Positions 24,759 through 33,026 of a stretch of DNA of 64,000 bases are shown piece by piece. The stretch spans positions 62,001 through 126,000 of the forward strand of contig NZ_QUDV01000007.1 in assembly GCF_003477705.1 (NCBI RefSeq). The letters are read 5' to 3'. The notes beneath the pieces are model-generated. The model ran no database searches. It saw nothing but the letters and a program-made list of their open reading frames with translations, and was not told the origin of the DNA. How positions within the stretch are numbered: position 1 is the stretch's first letter; every line of letters begins with the position of its first letter. Source of the stretch: Dorea sp. AF36-15AT. Lineage in GTDB: Bacteria > Bacillota > Clostridia > Lachnospirales > Lachnospiraceae. The position numbers were made by a program, and so were the translations under genes.

Positions 24759-26087
24759 ATGGATGAATATTTGAAGATAGTATTGGAACAGATCCGATGT
24801 AAAAAAGCCAGACCTTATATCCGTCAGGAACTGCAGGATCATATCGAAGATCAGATTGAAGCAAATGTATCTGCTGGATTAGATCGCACTGATGCCGAAA
24901 AAGAAGCGGTAAAAGATATGGGCGATCCGGTTGAAGCAGGACTCTTTCTTGACCGGATCCATAAGCCGCAGATTGCATGGAAGCTTCTGTTCATCATTAC
25001 TGTAATCAGTGTCATCGGCATCCTGATCCATATGGCAATCGATCTGTATGTAACCGGAGACGGAACAGCTATGGCACCCAGATATGCATTCCATGTAATA
25101 ACCGGAGTCGTAGTCATGATGATTTTATATTTTTTAGATTATACATTACTGGCAAGATTTTCTAAGATAATCGCAGCTATATTAATTGCCATGTGCTTCT
25201 CAACGCTACTCTTCGGAAATGTAATAAATGGTATGCATTACTTTATTTCATCTGGATTATTTGGAGGCTTCCGTATTCCTATTCAGGCATTGATGCTGCT
25301 CTACATTCCCATTTATGGAGGTATCCTTTATAAATATCGTGGAACCGGATATGCAGGACTTGTCAAGTCTCTTCTGTGGATGATCATTCCTGCCTGGCTG
25401 GTATTATATCTGCCATCCGTGATGACCGCCGGACTAATGCTAGTATCCATGCTCGTCATGCTGACCATTGCGGTTCGAAAGGGCTGGTTTCATGTACAGA
25501 AAGCATTATCACTCTGTACGATCTGGAGTATTTTCACAATCGCACCGACCATACTTATTCTGGTATTGTATTGGCAGCAGCGTTTTTCACCATACCAGAT
25601 GGCACGCTTACAGGCAATGTTTTCCTCCGGCAGCGAAAACTATATACAGCTGATACTGCAAGACTTCCTGTCATCCAGCAATTTTGTTGGTAATAACGGC
25701 ATGAATATCGCAGAAGTTCTGCCTGGATTTAACTCCGATTATATACTGACCTGTCTGACTTCAATGTACGGAATCCTGCCTGCGATTCTACTGTGCTGTA
25801 TCTTAGCGACATTAATATTTGGCATTTTTAACACCGCTATCAGACAAAAGAATCAGTTAGGTATGCTGATGGGATGTGGCTGCGGCATGGTATTTCTCAT
25901 GAGCCTTCTAATCAATGTATTGGAAAATATCGGCATCTTTCCTCCAACGATGACATTCCTGCCGTTCATATCTTCCGGTGGAAGTTATATCATAACATGC
26001 TATGGACTGCTCGGAATCGTGCTCAGTGTCTATCGATATAAAAATGTATACCCAGCGCATATAAAAGTAAAAATATTAAATAGTTAA
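24759..26087 (+). CDS. SEDS (FtsW/RodA/SpoVE)-like membrane protein with N-terminal HAAS-type domain
   Basis: 442 residues. A cytosolic helical domain (about 1-70, KARPYIRQELQDHIEDQIEANVSAGLDRTDAEKEAVKDMGDP) of the kind found before PadR-linked permeases is followed by about ten helices of the SEDS fold. SEDS landmarks are present: FNSDYILTCLTSMYGILPA, which aligns with the catalytic-Asp segment of RodA, and LPFISSGGSYIITCYGLLGIVLSV near the C-terminus. This suggests a specialised peptidoglycan polymerase or flippase under PadR control. No cognate class B PBP is adjacent. Confidence 0.82.
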   Translation: MDEYLKIVLEQIRCKKARPYIRQELQDHIEDQIEANVSAGLDRTDAEKEAVKDMGDPVEAGLFLDRIHKPQIAWKLLFIITVISVIGILIHMAIDLYVTGDGTAMAPRYAFHVITGVVVMMILYFLDYTLLARFSKIIAAILIAMCFSTLLFGNVINGMHYFISSGLFGGFRIPIQALMLLYIPIYGGILYKYRGTGYAGLVKSLLWMIIPAWLVLYLPSVMTAGLMLVSMLVMLTIAVRKGWFHVQKALSLCTIWSIFTIAPTILILVLYWQQRFSPYQMARLQAMFSSGSENYIQLILQDFLSSSNFVGNNGMNIAEVLPGFNSDYILTCLTSMYGILPAILLCCILATLIFGIFNTAIRQKNQLGMLMGCGCGMVFLMSLLINVLENIGIFPPTMTFLPFISSGGSYIITCYGLLGIVLSVYRYKNVYPAHIKVKILNS

Positions 26088-26104
26088 ACTTCTTCACAAC
26101 AGAC

Positions 26105-26133
26105 GAAACCTCCCGGCACCGCCAGGAGGTTTC
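26105..26133. terminator. Bidirectional hairpin between SEDS and nitroreductase genes
   Basis: GAAACCTCC (26105-26113) pairs with GGAGGTTTC (26125-26133), with T-rich flanks on the plus strand. Confidence 0.65.
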
Positions 26134-26144
26134 TATTCATATGA

Positions 26145-26873
26145 CTATAATCCGAACTGTTCCAGATATTTTTCAACTGATCTGCTCATTTCTTTGGAAA
26201 AATCAGAGTTATATTTACGATTACAAAATGCATTACACCACTCTTCATAGGTACGGTTTTTACATTTGTATGCAAACATTTCACGTAACTCTTCTCCGTC
26301 CATATCGCGGTATGTATTCTCATGCACGATATGCTTCTGTTCACACCGTTCCGGCTTCGGACGCTGCTTCTGCTGTTCCGTCGGCCATCCAAATACCAAC
26401 ATTGCTGCCGGAAATACATAGTCAGGAAGACATAGCAATCTCCGCTGTTCTTCGCAGTTTTCCATAATATCACCGATATAGCAGGATCCTAATCCAAGAC
26501 TCTCTGCTGCAACTACCGCGTTTTGCGCTGCGATTACTGTATCCGTTACCGCAAGCATCAGATCCCCAACGCCTGGTTTTCTTGGCTCACATCCTGCTTC
26601 CAGATATGCATCATACCATTTTTTACAATCGGCACAGAACACTAATACCATCGGTGCTTTCGCAATAAACGGCTGATGGTCGCAGCTTTCCGATAACGCT
26701 TCTTTTAATTTCTGATCCGTAATATCAAGAATTGTATATAACTGCTGGCATCCTGCTGTCGGTGCCTGCGATGCTGCTTTCAGGATCAGCTTCTTCATTT
26801 CTTCCGGAATCTCCCTGTCCTCATAGGCTCTCATAGACTTTCTCTGATACAGACTCTCCATAATCTCATTCAT
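26145..26873 (-). CDS. Nitroreductase family protein
   Basis: 242 residues from ATG 26873. NfsA/FRP-like FMN-dependent oxidoreductase: the N-terminal RKSMRAYEDREIPEEMKKLILKAASQAPTAG is diagnostic, followed by AKAPMVLVFCADCKKWYDAYLE, AQNAVVAAESLGLGSCYIGDI and VFPAAMLVFGWPTEQQKQRPKPE. The C-terminal 50 residues hold YKCKNRTYEEWCNAFCNRKYNSDFSKEM, a Cys/Tyr-rich tail found in a clostridial subgroup. Reduces nitroaromatics or quinones; natural substrate unknown. It lies seven bases after the YbaK remnant. Confidence 0.88.
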   Translation of the reverse strand: MNEIMESLYQRKSMRAYEDREIPEEMKKLILKAASQAPTAGCQQLYTILDITDQKLKEALSESCDHQPFIAKAPMVLVFCADCKKWYDAYLEAGCEPRKPGVGDLMLAVTDTVIAAQNAVVAAESLGLGSCYIGDIMENCEEQRRLLCLPDYVFPAAMLVFGWPTEQQKQRPKPERCEQKHIVHENTYRDMDGEELREMFAYKCKNRTYEEWCNAFCNRKYNSDFSKEMSRSVEKYLEQFGL

Positions 26874-26880
26874 TTTTACT

Positions 26881-27072
26881 TTACGCCTCCTTGCACACAT
26901 CTACCCATCCTTTTGCTCCGGCAATCTGTTCTAATTCATCCACAGATAATCTAACCGCACTATGGTCATCTCCTGCTGCCTCTGCCACAGTTGCAGTAGA
27001 CTCTTTTAACCTGATCACGCGGTCAAGCATTCCTTTATGTTCCAGATATTGTTCCGCTTTTTCTAATGACAT
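26881..27072 (-). pseudogene. Internally deleted YbaK/EbsC (Cys-tRNA(Pro) deacylase-like) remnant
   Basis: 63 residues. The first half (MSLEKAEQYLEHKGMLDRVIRL, ESTATVAEAA) matches the N-terminus of YbaK/EbsC proteins. The second half (SAVRLSVDELEQIAGAKGWVDVCKEA) matches their C-terminal GSSxxAIELTxxEL...GWVDVCK end. About 90-100 middle residues that form the editing pocket are missing, and the join is in frame. The ATG keeps a ribosome site (AGGAAAG). It is too short to form the fold, so most likely a decayed gene; a small stable product cannot be excluded. Confidence 0.78.
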
Positions 27073-27146
27073 TATTCTTTCCTCTTTCAGTTATAATCAT
27101 ATTTTTTCTTTTTCAATATGAATCTCCCTTCTGAAATTCTTTTCCA

Positions 27147-29309
27147 CTAATCCAACAATTCATGAATCGCCTTTACTAATTTATTCGCATCAATCGGCTT
27201 GGCGATATGTTCATCCATTCCTGCTTCTTTTGCTCTCAGTCTGTCCTCTGTGAACGCATTTGCTGTCATTGCAATAATCGGAATTACCTTTGCATCCTCT
27301 CTTCCCATGGAGCGGATTATTTTTGCTGCTTCATAGCCACTCATGACCGGCATCATAATATCCATAATGATAACGTCTATTTCACCTGGTCTGCTTTTTC
27401 TGAACAGTTCAACAGCCTCCTGTCCATTCCATGCTTTGGTCACAACAGCACCTTCATTCCGGATCATAAACTCTGCAATTTCCATATTCAACTCATTGTC
27501 TTCTGCCAGAAGAATATGCAGTCCTTTTAAGGATTTTTCCGATATATCCTTCTGTTTCTCACGTTTATCTGCACCCAGATCTATTTTAAACGGAACTCTG
27601 ATCAAAAATGTAGTTCCTGCACCTTCTTTACTTTTAAAGGTAATGGTTCCACCCATTTTTTCAACCAGTTTTTTGCTAATCGGCATTCCAAGTCCAGTTC
27701 CCGCATATTTTGTACGGCTTCCGGTATGTTCCTGTGCAAAAGGTTCAAAAATGTGTTCCTGGAATGCATCTGTCATCCCAATTCCAGTATCCCTACAGAC
27801 AAATTCCACTGTCGTCATGTCTGGCTGTTCGGATGGAATTTCTCTGCAGCTGATATAGATACAACCATTTTTCTTATTATATTTTACCGCATTCGACAGG
27901 ATATTCATCATAACCCGTTTTACATACGCCGGACTTCCGATAAGATTCGGATGTATGACTTCTTTTTTCTCCCACATGATTCGGATATTCTGTTCTGCGG
28001 CTATCTGTTCGATCACAGCAAAAACTTCTTCGACAATGCTACTCAGATTAAATGGAGTTTCTTCCAGAACCATCTCATCCGCTTCCAGTTTGCTCATATC
28101 CAGAACTTCGTTCACCAGTTCCAGCAACAGATGCGATGCCTCTTTGATCTTTCCCCTGCATTCCGTCTGTTTCTCCAGATCATCTGCATGATGGTCAGCC
28201 ACATCAATCATGCCGCAGATTCCATTAATCGGTGTCCGGATATCATGACTCATCCTCTGTAGAAATTCCGTCTTCGCCCGATTGGCTGCCTCTGCCTTTT
28301 TTGCTGCCATCAAAAGATCTGCTTTGTATTGTTCTTCTTTTTCCAGCTCCTGTTTCTGATGTACCTGATTCGTTCTGTATTCCCGGAACACGAATACACT
28401 AAATATCAGGAAATACAGAAAAATGACACCTGTTACACTTAATGGAAGGTTGCGGAATACTTCCGTATCCGGAAGATACGCATAGATATAGTAATCCCGC
28501 TGCTTCAACATAATTCCATAACATCCGGTTCCTTCATTCTTCAAATGGAAAATATGCTGACTGTCTGTATGCTTTTTCATTGCCTGGACAACCTCGTTAT
28601 CAGCAGTATCCTGCCTCAACAGGCTCTCATTGTTGCTGGCAACGACTGTTCCTTTGTCTGCAACAATAATCGTTCCATCTTTCTGGATACTATAACCATT
28701 TAAAAGTCCCTGTATCGTCAGTGCATAGTTTCTGGCAAATTCGGGTGATGTGTAATAGTAGGTTGCAACGATACCCGGCGCATCTTTTCTGGCACAGGCT
28801 GCAATGTCGATATGTGATCCGTCTTCCCTGTTAAATCGTTCTGAATAAGATCTTTCTTCATATCCGGCAAAATCCATGATAATGTCTTTCTGCAGATACT
28901 CCGCAATCTCATTGGTCATAGACTCATCCACGCTGTATTCACAGACTGTTTTCCCCTCTGCATCCAGTACAAGGATACCATCCACCCAGAGAGTCTGAAG
29001 ATTTTCTTTCAGGAACTCCTGGCTTAGCTGACCGCCGTTTTCTATTTCCATGTCGATATTCGTACTCATCTGTCTGGCACTTTCGATTGCACGGAGGAGG
29101 CTTTTAGATTCCGAAGATTCATTGTAATGGGTGTAGGTTGAGCACTGCACTTTCACATAATTCACAATCTCCACCATTCTTTTCTCTGCTTCTGATTTCT
29201 CTACATAGAAGAAATAAAACAGAGAAACTGCTGCCACACAGATTCCAAGCAAAATGCCAACTATTATAATCCGTTTTTCTTTTGCTTTTCTTTTAATATC
29301 CAAGATCAT
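27147..29309 (-). CDS. Hybrid sensor histidine kinase/response regulator
   Basis: 720 residues from ATG 29309 (TTG 29303 is an alternative, 9 nt after GGAGG). Transmembrane helix 1 is at about 10-32, an extracellular sensor (about 35-285, dCACHE-like) follows, and helix 2 is at about 285-308. Then HisKA with phospho-His in RMSHDIRTPINGICGM, an HATPase (NILSNAVKYNK N-box, DTGIGM, GTGLGMPISKKLVE), and a C-terminal receiver (LLAEDNELNMEIAEF, phospho-Asp in IIMDIMMPVMSG, TANAF). No output domain follows, so a partner must be elsewhere. It overlaps the binding-protein gene by 17 bp and shares its c-di-GMP riboswitch. Confidence 0.93.
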   Translation of the reverse strand: MILDIKRKAKEKRIIIVGILLGICVAAVSLFYFFYVEKSEAEKRMVEIVNYVKVQCSTYTHYNESSESKSLLRAIESARQMSTNIDMEIENGGQLSQEFLKENLQTLWVDGILVLDAEGKTVCEYSVDESMTNEIAEYLQKDIIMDFAGYEERSYSERFNREDGSHIDIAACARKDAPGIVATYYYTSPEFARNYALTIQGLLNGYSIQKDGTIIVADKGTVVASNNESLLRQDTADNEVVQAMKKHTDSQHIFHLKNEGTGCYGIMLKQRDYYIYAYLPDTEVFRNLPLSVTGVIFLYFLIFSVFVFREYRTNQVHQKQELEKEEQYKADLLMAAKKAEAANRAKTEFLQRMSHDIRTPINGICGMIDVADHHADDLEKQTECRGKIKEASHLLLELVNEVLDMSKLEADEMVLEETPFNLSSIVEEVFAVIEQIAAEQNIRIMWEKKEVIHPNLIGSPAYVKRVMMNILSNAVKYNKKNGCIYISCREIPSEQPDMTTVEFVCRDTGIGMTDAFQEHIFEPFAQEHTGSRTKYAGTGLGMPISKKLVEKMGGTITFKSKEGAGTTFLIRVPFKIDLGADKREKQKDISEKSLKGLHILLAEDNELNMEIAEFMIRNEGAVVTKAWNGQEAVELFRKSRPGEIDVIIMDIMMPVMSGYEAAKIIRSMGREDAKVIPIIAMTANAFTEDRLRAKEAGMDEHIAKPIDANKLVKAIHELLD

Positions 29310-30126
29310 CCACCTCCAGATACTTTTCCGGATCATCCAGATATTTTCCAACAATTTTCAGAGTCGTGCCATCCTGACGCATTTCCTCCAGCGTCTGTTC
29401 CATCTGCTCACATATTCCTCTGTCATCATTTTTCGCAAAAGCAACACCTATTCCGGTGATCATCAGAGGTTCTTCCAGGATACGGAAGCTTGCATCATAA
29501 TCTTTCATATACTGGACGATAGATTCCTCATGTGCGGCTACTGCATCCACATATCCTTTTCCCAGAAACGTATAGATCAGTTCCCTGTGTCCAAGACTGA
29601 TCAGATTTTCCAGTTTTGGAATTCTCTCATCCGTCCGGTTCAAAAAGATGCTTTCTGGTTTGGTTGTAGACTGGACAGCCAGATTCTTTCCCTCCAGATC
29701 ACTCAGTTTATAGATATCACTGTTCGCATTTACAGCAACCACCTGACGGCTTGCAATGTATGGTCCTGCCCAGCGGTAATCATCAAGGCGCCCCTCCATG
29801 GAAAAGCAACCCATGATACAGTCAATCTCCCCACTCTCTACCAGTTCTTTTTTCTCTTCCCAGTCAATCTGGACAACATCCACCTGATACCCCATTCTTT
29901 TGAAAGCTTCTGTAGCAAGTTCTACATCTATTCCCGTCGGTACACCATCTTCATCTAGGTAATTGTATGGTGGATAGTTATCGCTACCGATGGTAATGAC
30001 AGGCTTTTCTGTTTCTTTTTTACCGCTGTCTGTGTTTTTACACCCTGACAGGGTGACTACTAAAATTCCCACAAGCAGAATGCCTGCAATCACTCTTTTT
30101 TCTTTTATTTTCTTTCTTTTATCCAT
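29293..30126 (-). CDS. Extracellular solute-binding lipoprotein, family 3 (amino-acid type)
   Basis: 277 residues. Lipoprotein signal with lipobox TLSGC (Cys about 29), then an SBP_bac_3 domain: ITIGSDNYPPYNYLDEDGVPTGIDVELATEAFKRMGY, VDVVQIDWEEKKELVESGEIDCIMGCFSMEGRL, LAVQSTTKPESIF. No permease or ATPase is adjacent; it is instead coupled to the hybrid kinase, so it probably acts as a ligand receptor for the kinase. Translation may depend on the riboswitch state; the ribosome site is weak (AAGAAAG). Confidence 0.87.
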   Translation of the reverse strand: MDKRKKIKEKRVIAGILLVGILVVTLSGCKNTDSGKKETEKPVITIGSDNYPPYNYLDEDGVPTGIDVELATEAFKRMGYQVDVVQIDWEEKKELVESGEIDCIMGCFSMEGRLDDYRWAGPYIASRQVVAVNANSDIYKLSDLEGKNLAVQSTTKPESIFLNRTDERIPKLENLISLGHRELIYTFLGKGYVDAVAAHEESIVQYMKDYDASFRILEEPLMITGIGVAFAKNDDRGICEQMEQTLEEMRQDGTTLKIVGKYLDDPEKYLEVDDLGY

Positions 30127-30152
30127 ATGATTCTTTCTTATATTTTTAAAAT

Positions 30153-30180
30153 AAAAAACACTATCTCAAATAGACAGTGT
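30153..30180 (-). terminator. Riboswitch-controlled terminator
   Basis: ACACTGTCT (30172-30180) pairs with AGATAGTGT (30158-30166), with one G-U, followed by six T, between the c-di-GMP aptamer and the binding-protein start codon. Acts as the expression platform. Confidence 0.85.
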
Positions 30181-30187
30181 ACATCGT

Positions 30188-30256
30188 TTCATGCAACTGG
30201 CTGCCATTTTACAGGCCCTCTAGCTTTGCGTCACAGGCTTTCGTCTGCTTTGCTCA
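30188..30256 (-). promoter_or_regulatory. Cyclic di-GMP-I (GEMM) riboswitch aptamer
   Basis: On the minus strand: GAGCAAAGCAGAC-GAAA-GCCTG (P1b with GAAA tetraloop), then the diagnostic GACGCAAAGC, TAGAGGGCC, and GGCAGCCAG-TTGC closing P1. These match the GEMM-I consensus (GACGCAAAGCC..., tetraloop/receptor). It lies 62 nt upstream of the binding-protein start, with a terminator between. It controls the binding protein and the hybrid kinase. Confidence 0.9.
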
Positions 30257-30327
30257 AAAATATTTCTTTCATTAATAGTATCATTCTGCTATTACTCTGT
30301 CAATTCCTGTGATTCTGATGGTTCATT

Positions 30328-31026
30328 TCAATCCCGACACCAAGAGTTCTTCTTCTCTCTTTTCACGAAGAGACAGACACACACGATAACAAATACAACC
30401 GTTACGGCTATCAGTGCCGGCCACACCGGCAGCGGACAGACATCTGCACTTATAAGCTTAAGTCCCTGATAAAGAGTGAACACACCGAATACGGAGAATA
30501 TCACAACTGCAAGTGTATTCAGCAATCCATCCGGGGTCTTACTCTTTAGCAGATAACCGACTAACATGCCAAGAATATCTGCCGCCAACAGTCCCAGAGA
30601 ACAGGCGATCCACACAATAACTGCAGCACTCATCCCTTCATTAGCACCAAATGTAATCGCCGTAAGCTGTGTCTTATCTCCAAGTTCTGCTACAAAAAAT
30701 GTACAGAACACTGCAAGCGGAGCAAACCTAATCTTTGTTTTGCCGCCCTCTTCCTCTTCATCTTCATCGTCACCGGCAATCGTTGATGCTGCAAAATAAA
30801 GAAATGCGAATGCCGCGATCATCTTAATGAGCCAATCAGGAATAAATTTGCTGACAAGTCCGCCCGCAAGAACAGCCAGTCCATTCAACACAAGGATTGC
30901 CACAGCAGTTCCTGCTATAATGTCTCTTAACTTATATTTGGACGTAAGAGCAATAAGCATGAGCTGGGTTTTATCTCCCATCTCTGCAATAAATTCCGTA
31001 AAAAATACCTTTAAAAATAACAACAT
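30328..31026 (-). CDS. TMEM165/Gdt1 (UPF0016) family manganese exporter
   Basis: 232 residues, six helices in two repeats. Each repeat carries the family's E-x-G-D-K-T motif: EFIAEMGDKTQLMLIALTSK (about 10-30) and FFVAELGDKTQLTAITFGA (about 115-134). A charged cytosolic loop DDEDEEEEGGKTK separates them. Gdt1-type proteins export Mn2+/Ca2+, and the manganese riboswitch upstream supports a role in Mn homeostasis. A Trp/Lys-rich end (KREKKNSWCRD). Start ATG 10 nt after AGGAG. Confidence 0.92.
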   Translation of the reverse strand: MLLFLKVFFTEFIAEMGDKTQLMLIALTSKYKLRDIIAGTAVAILVLNGLAVLAGGLVSKFIPDWLIKMIAAFAFLYFAASTIAGDDEDEEEEGGKTKIRFAPLAVFCTFFVAELGDKTQLTAITFGANEGMSAAVIVWIACSLGLLAADILGMLVGYLLKSKTPDGLLNTLAVVIFSVFGVFTLYQGLKLISADVCPLPVWPALIAVTVVFVIVCVCLFVKREKKNSWCRD

Positions 31027-31107
31027 TTCCTGATTTCTCCTTATCTTGTTATGATGTAAAATGCGTATCCCATATAAAATGATGTTGGGAGCAAAAGCCC
31101 GCTGTGC

Positions 31108-31182
31108 AAAAAAACAGACTCATGTATATCAATTATCAGTCGATGTATCATACATAAACTGTTCATCAATATACATGAGTCT
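31108..31182 (-). terminator. Expression-platform terminator of the manganese riboswitch
   Basis: On the minus strand a 14-bp outer stem, AGACTCATGTATAT (31169-31182) paired with ATATACATGAGTCT (31116-31129), plus inner pairing, then T7. The left arm contains CTCATG, the 3' strand of the aptamer P1, so terminator and P1 are mutually exclusive. Confidence 0.85.
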
Positions 31183-31267
31183 CATTATTTAAGATTTGCC
31201 AGATTATATCGTGTCATATAATCAGAATGTTGACAAACCACACTTTCGCGCTAACTACTCCCTCATG
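31174..31267 (-). promoter_or_regulatory. yybP-ykoY manganese riboswitch aptamer
   Basis: On the minus strand: CATGAGGGAGTAG, a GCGCGAAAGTGT hairpin, TTTGTCAACATTCTG, a second stem-loop, CTGGCAAATCTTAAA and TGAGACTCATG. GGAGTAG, GTCAACAT and GGCAAATC...TGAGAC are the conserved Mn-binding cores. P1 is CATGAG/CTCATG. It precedes a Gdt1-type Mn exporter, a common arrangement; Mn2+ should stabilise P1 and prevent termination. Confidence 0.9.
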
Positions 31268-31288
31268 GAATATGAAATTACTTAATAA

Positions 31289-31317
31289 AGATTATCAAAT
31301 AGATGCAGTCTTGTCAA
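31289..31317 (-). promoter_or_regulatory. Promoter of the manganese riboswitch transcript
   Basis: TTGACA (31312-31317), 17-bp spacer, TAATCT (31289-31294) on the minus strand, about 20 bp before the aptamer. Confidence 0.8.
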
Positions 31318-31329
31318 TCAGAAAACCGG

Positions 31330-31989
31330 TTATTTCTCTATTTCCTTTTTCTTCATCTTTGGTTTATAATCTTTCATTCCCGGAATTGCACCGCCCGACA
31401 CTGCCCAAAGGTAAAGGCTTGCCACGCTGCAATATGGACTGAAACGGCGACGGTATCTTTCAAATAGTTTCCGGTCAATTTTCCTGTGATGATAGACCAT
31501 ACGCAGTCCACGCTGAATTGCAAGATCATCATAGCTGAAAATATCTGGACGCTGCATACAAAACAGTAAGATCATCTCCGCCGTCCAGACTCCGATACCT
31601 TTCAGACTGCTCAATTCCCGGATGGCATCCTCATCGGACATCTGCCACACTGCATCCAGATCAACTATGCCATCGTGAACTTTTCTTGCGAAATCCGAGA
31701 TATACTCTGCTTTACGGAACGTCATCCCAAAAGACTGCAGCCTGGAAATGTCCGCAGAAAGTATCGTTTCCGCATTAACCTCACCCAGCGTTTCCTGCAT
31801 CCGCTTCCAGATTGTTGCCTGTGCCTTTGTAGAAATCTGCTGTCCGATAATATGATGTACAACTGAAGAAAACAAGTCAGCATCTACTTCTCGTTGTATC
31901 AATCCAACCTGGTCAATAACTTCCGCAAGCCTTTTATCTTTACTTCGAAGATATGAAATTTCTTTTTCTCCATATTCAAAAATTTTCAT
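31330..31989 (-). CDS. DNA-3-methyladenine glycosylase (AlkA-type, HhH-GPD)
   Basis: 219 residues. The helix-hairpin-helix is LSSLKGIGVWTAEMILLFCM (about 130-150), and the catalytic Asp follows in RPDIFSYDDLAIQRGLRMVY. The N-terminus VVHHIIGQQISTKAQATIWKRM is the substrate-side helix pair. Removes alkylated purines in base excision repair. A short tail (PKMKKKEIEK) is basic. The start ATG overlaps the end of a possible 46-codon frame upstream. Confidence 0.88.
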   Translation of the reverse strand: MKIFEYGEKEISYLRSKDKRLAEVIDQVGLIQREVDADLFSSVVHHIIGQQISTKAQATIWKRMQETLGEVNAETILSADISRLQSFGMTFRKAEYISDFARKVHDGIVDLDAVWQMSDEDAIRELSSLKGIGVWTAEMILLFCMQRPDIFSYDDLAIQRGLRMVYHHRKIDRKLFERYRRRFSPYCSVASLYLWAVSGGAIPGMKDYKPKMKKKEIEK

Positions 31990-32116
31990 TTGTGTTCTCC
32001 TTATATTCCCTTAAATATTCTTCTGCGTTATTACAGATCTTGTCAAATACATTGATACACATATACTTTTCATTATCTTTACTTTGCTTTCTTTCAACAA
32101 GTTCTTTGTTTTCCAA
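31976..32116 (-). CDS. Possible 46-residue protein overlapping the alkA-like start
   Basis: Open frame from TTG 32116 to TGA 31976 with plausible residue content (LENKELVERKQSKDNEK, MCINVFDKICNNAEEYLREY). It overlaps the next start by 14 bases and begins two codons after the stop of the gene upstream. No convincing ribosome site. It could be a coupled small protein or non-coding; low confidence. Confidence 0.25.
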   Translation of the reverse strand: MENKELVERKQSKDNEKYMCINVFDKICNNAEEYLREYKENTNENF

Positions 32117-32122
32117 TTTTTT

Positions 32123-33025
32123 CTAAAACAAATCCAGCATATTATCCAGATATATCTTCTCTCTGACCTGAAGCTGATATTCCGGCCTGGTCATATAATA
32201 CAATAAAAATTCCAGAATCAGTGCACTTCCCAGACTCCGACCCTCAATCTTAAAATTAGAGAATCCCATTGGCAGATATATATGTTGAATATCCCGGATA
32301 CCGATAAATCCCGGATTTGTCATGGCTTTCGAGAACAGATATCCATGCTCAGAATCCGGTGCAGTACAATGAAAATCTCCTTGTTCTTCTCCCAGATTCC
32401 TACGGCTGACTGTTTCATAACAATATTTTCTGTCCTTACATCCAAACCAACAACATTCATTACAAAGAAATTCAATTTTATCTTTTTGCTCCACGGACAG
32501 CATATCTAATCTGTCAAATGCTTTATTCAGTCGAAAATCCGGTACAACATACCGAAACTCATCCCGATTAATCTCATCCTGCAATTGTCCGAACTCTGTC
32601 AGCACCTTCGTTGTCGAAGACACCAGATAAAGATTCGGATAATTTGCTTGCAAATACTCTGCCAGCAAATCTGAGTGAACAATCACACCATTCTTCACTT
32701 CCCCACTATTCTCAAACATTGCACAGAGCATATTGCATTTCTTATCTGAAAGATGCTCTTTCTTCAGTAACGAATTGCTGAACGTCAGTCTGGCAGAGAC
32801 TTCATATTCTCGCATCAGTTCCAGTACTGCCTGTGGAGCACAGTCTCCAAATCCTGCACGACCTCCGCCCCACAGGCAGTCCGCCGGAGCACCATAAATA
32901 GAAGCTATCTCACACCAGTCATAAAAGTATTCTCTATGTTCACGAAATAACGGCAGAAACACTTGGTACAATTCATAAAATTCAAACAGTCCCGGAAGGT
33001 GATAATATGCAATATCTTTTCTCAT
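32123..33025 (-). CDS. Peptidase U32-like / Cys-cluster protein
   Basis: 300 residues from ATG 33025, just after the MATE stop. A TIM-barrel-like layout with IYGAPADCLWGGGRAGFG near the N-terminus, then LLAEYLQANYPNLYLVSSTTKVL and RYVVPDFRLNK, a Cys cluster CNECCWFGCKDRKYC (about 205-219), and MGFSNFKIEGRSLG (about 272-285), which matches the KIEGR segment of U32 proteins. U32 relatives are iron-sulphur RNA-hydroxylation or ubiquinone-pathway proteins. The exact reaction here is unknown. Third gene of a MarR-MATE-U32-like operon. Confidence 0.7.
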   Translation of the reverse strand: MRKDIAYYHLPGLFEFYELYQVFLPLFREHREYFYDWCEIASIYGAPADCLWGGGRAGFGDCAPQAVLELMREYEVSARLTFSNSLLKKEHLSDKKCNMLCAMFENSGEVKNGVIVHSDLLAEYLQANYPNLYLVSSTTKVLTEFGQLQDEINRDEFRYVVPDFRLNKAFDRLDMLSVEQKDKIEFLCNECCWFGCKDRKYCYETVSRRNLGEEQGDFHCTAPDSEHGYLFSKAMTNPGFIGIRDIQHIYLPMGFSNFKIEGRSLGSALILEFLLYYMTRPEYQLQVREKIYLDNMLDLF

Positions 33026-33026
33026 T

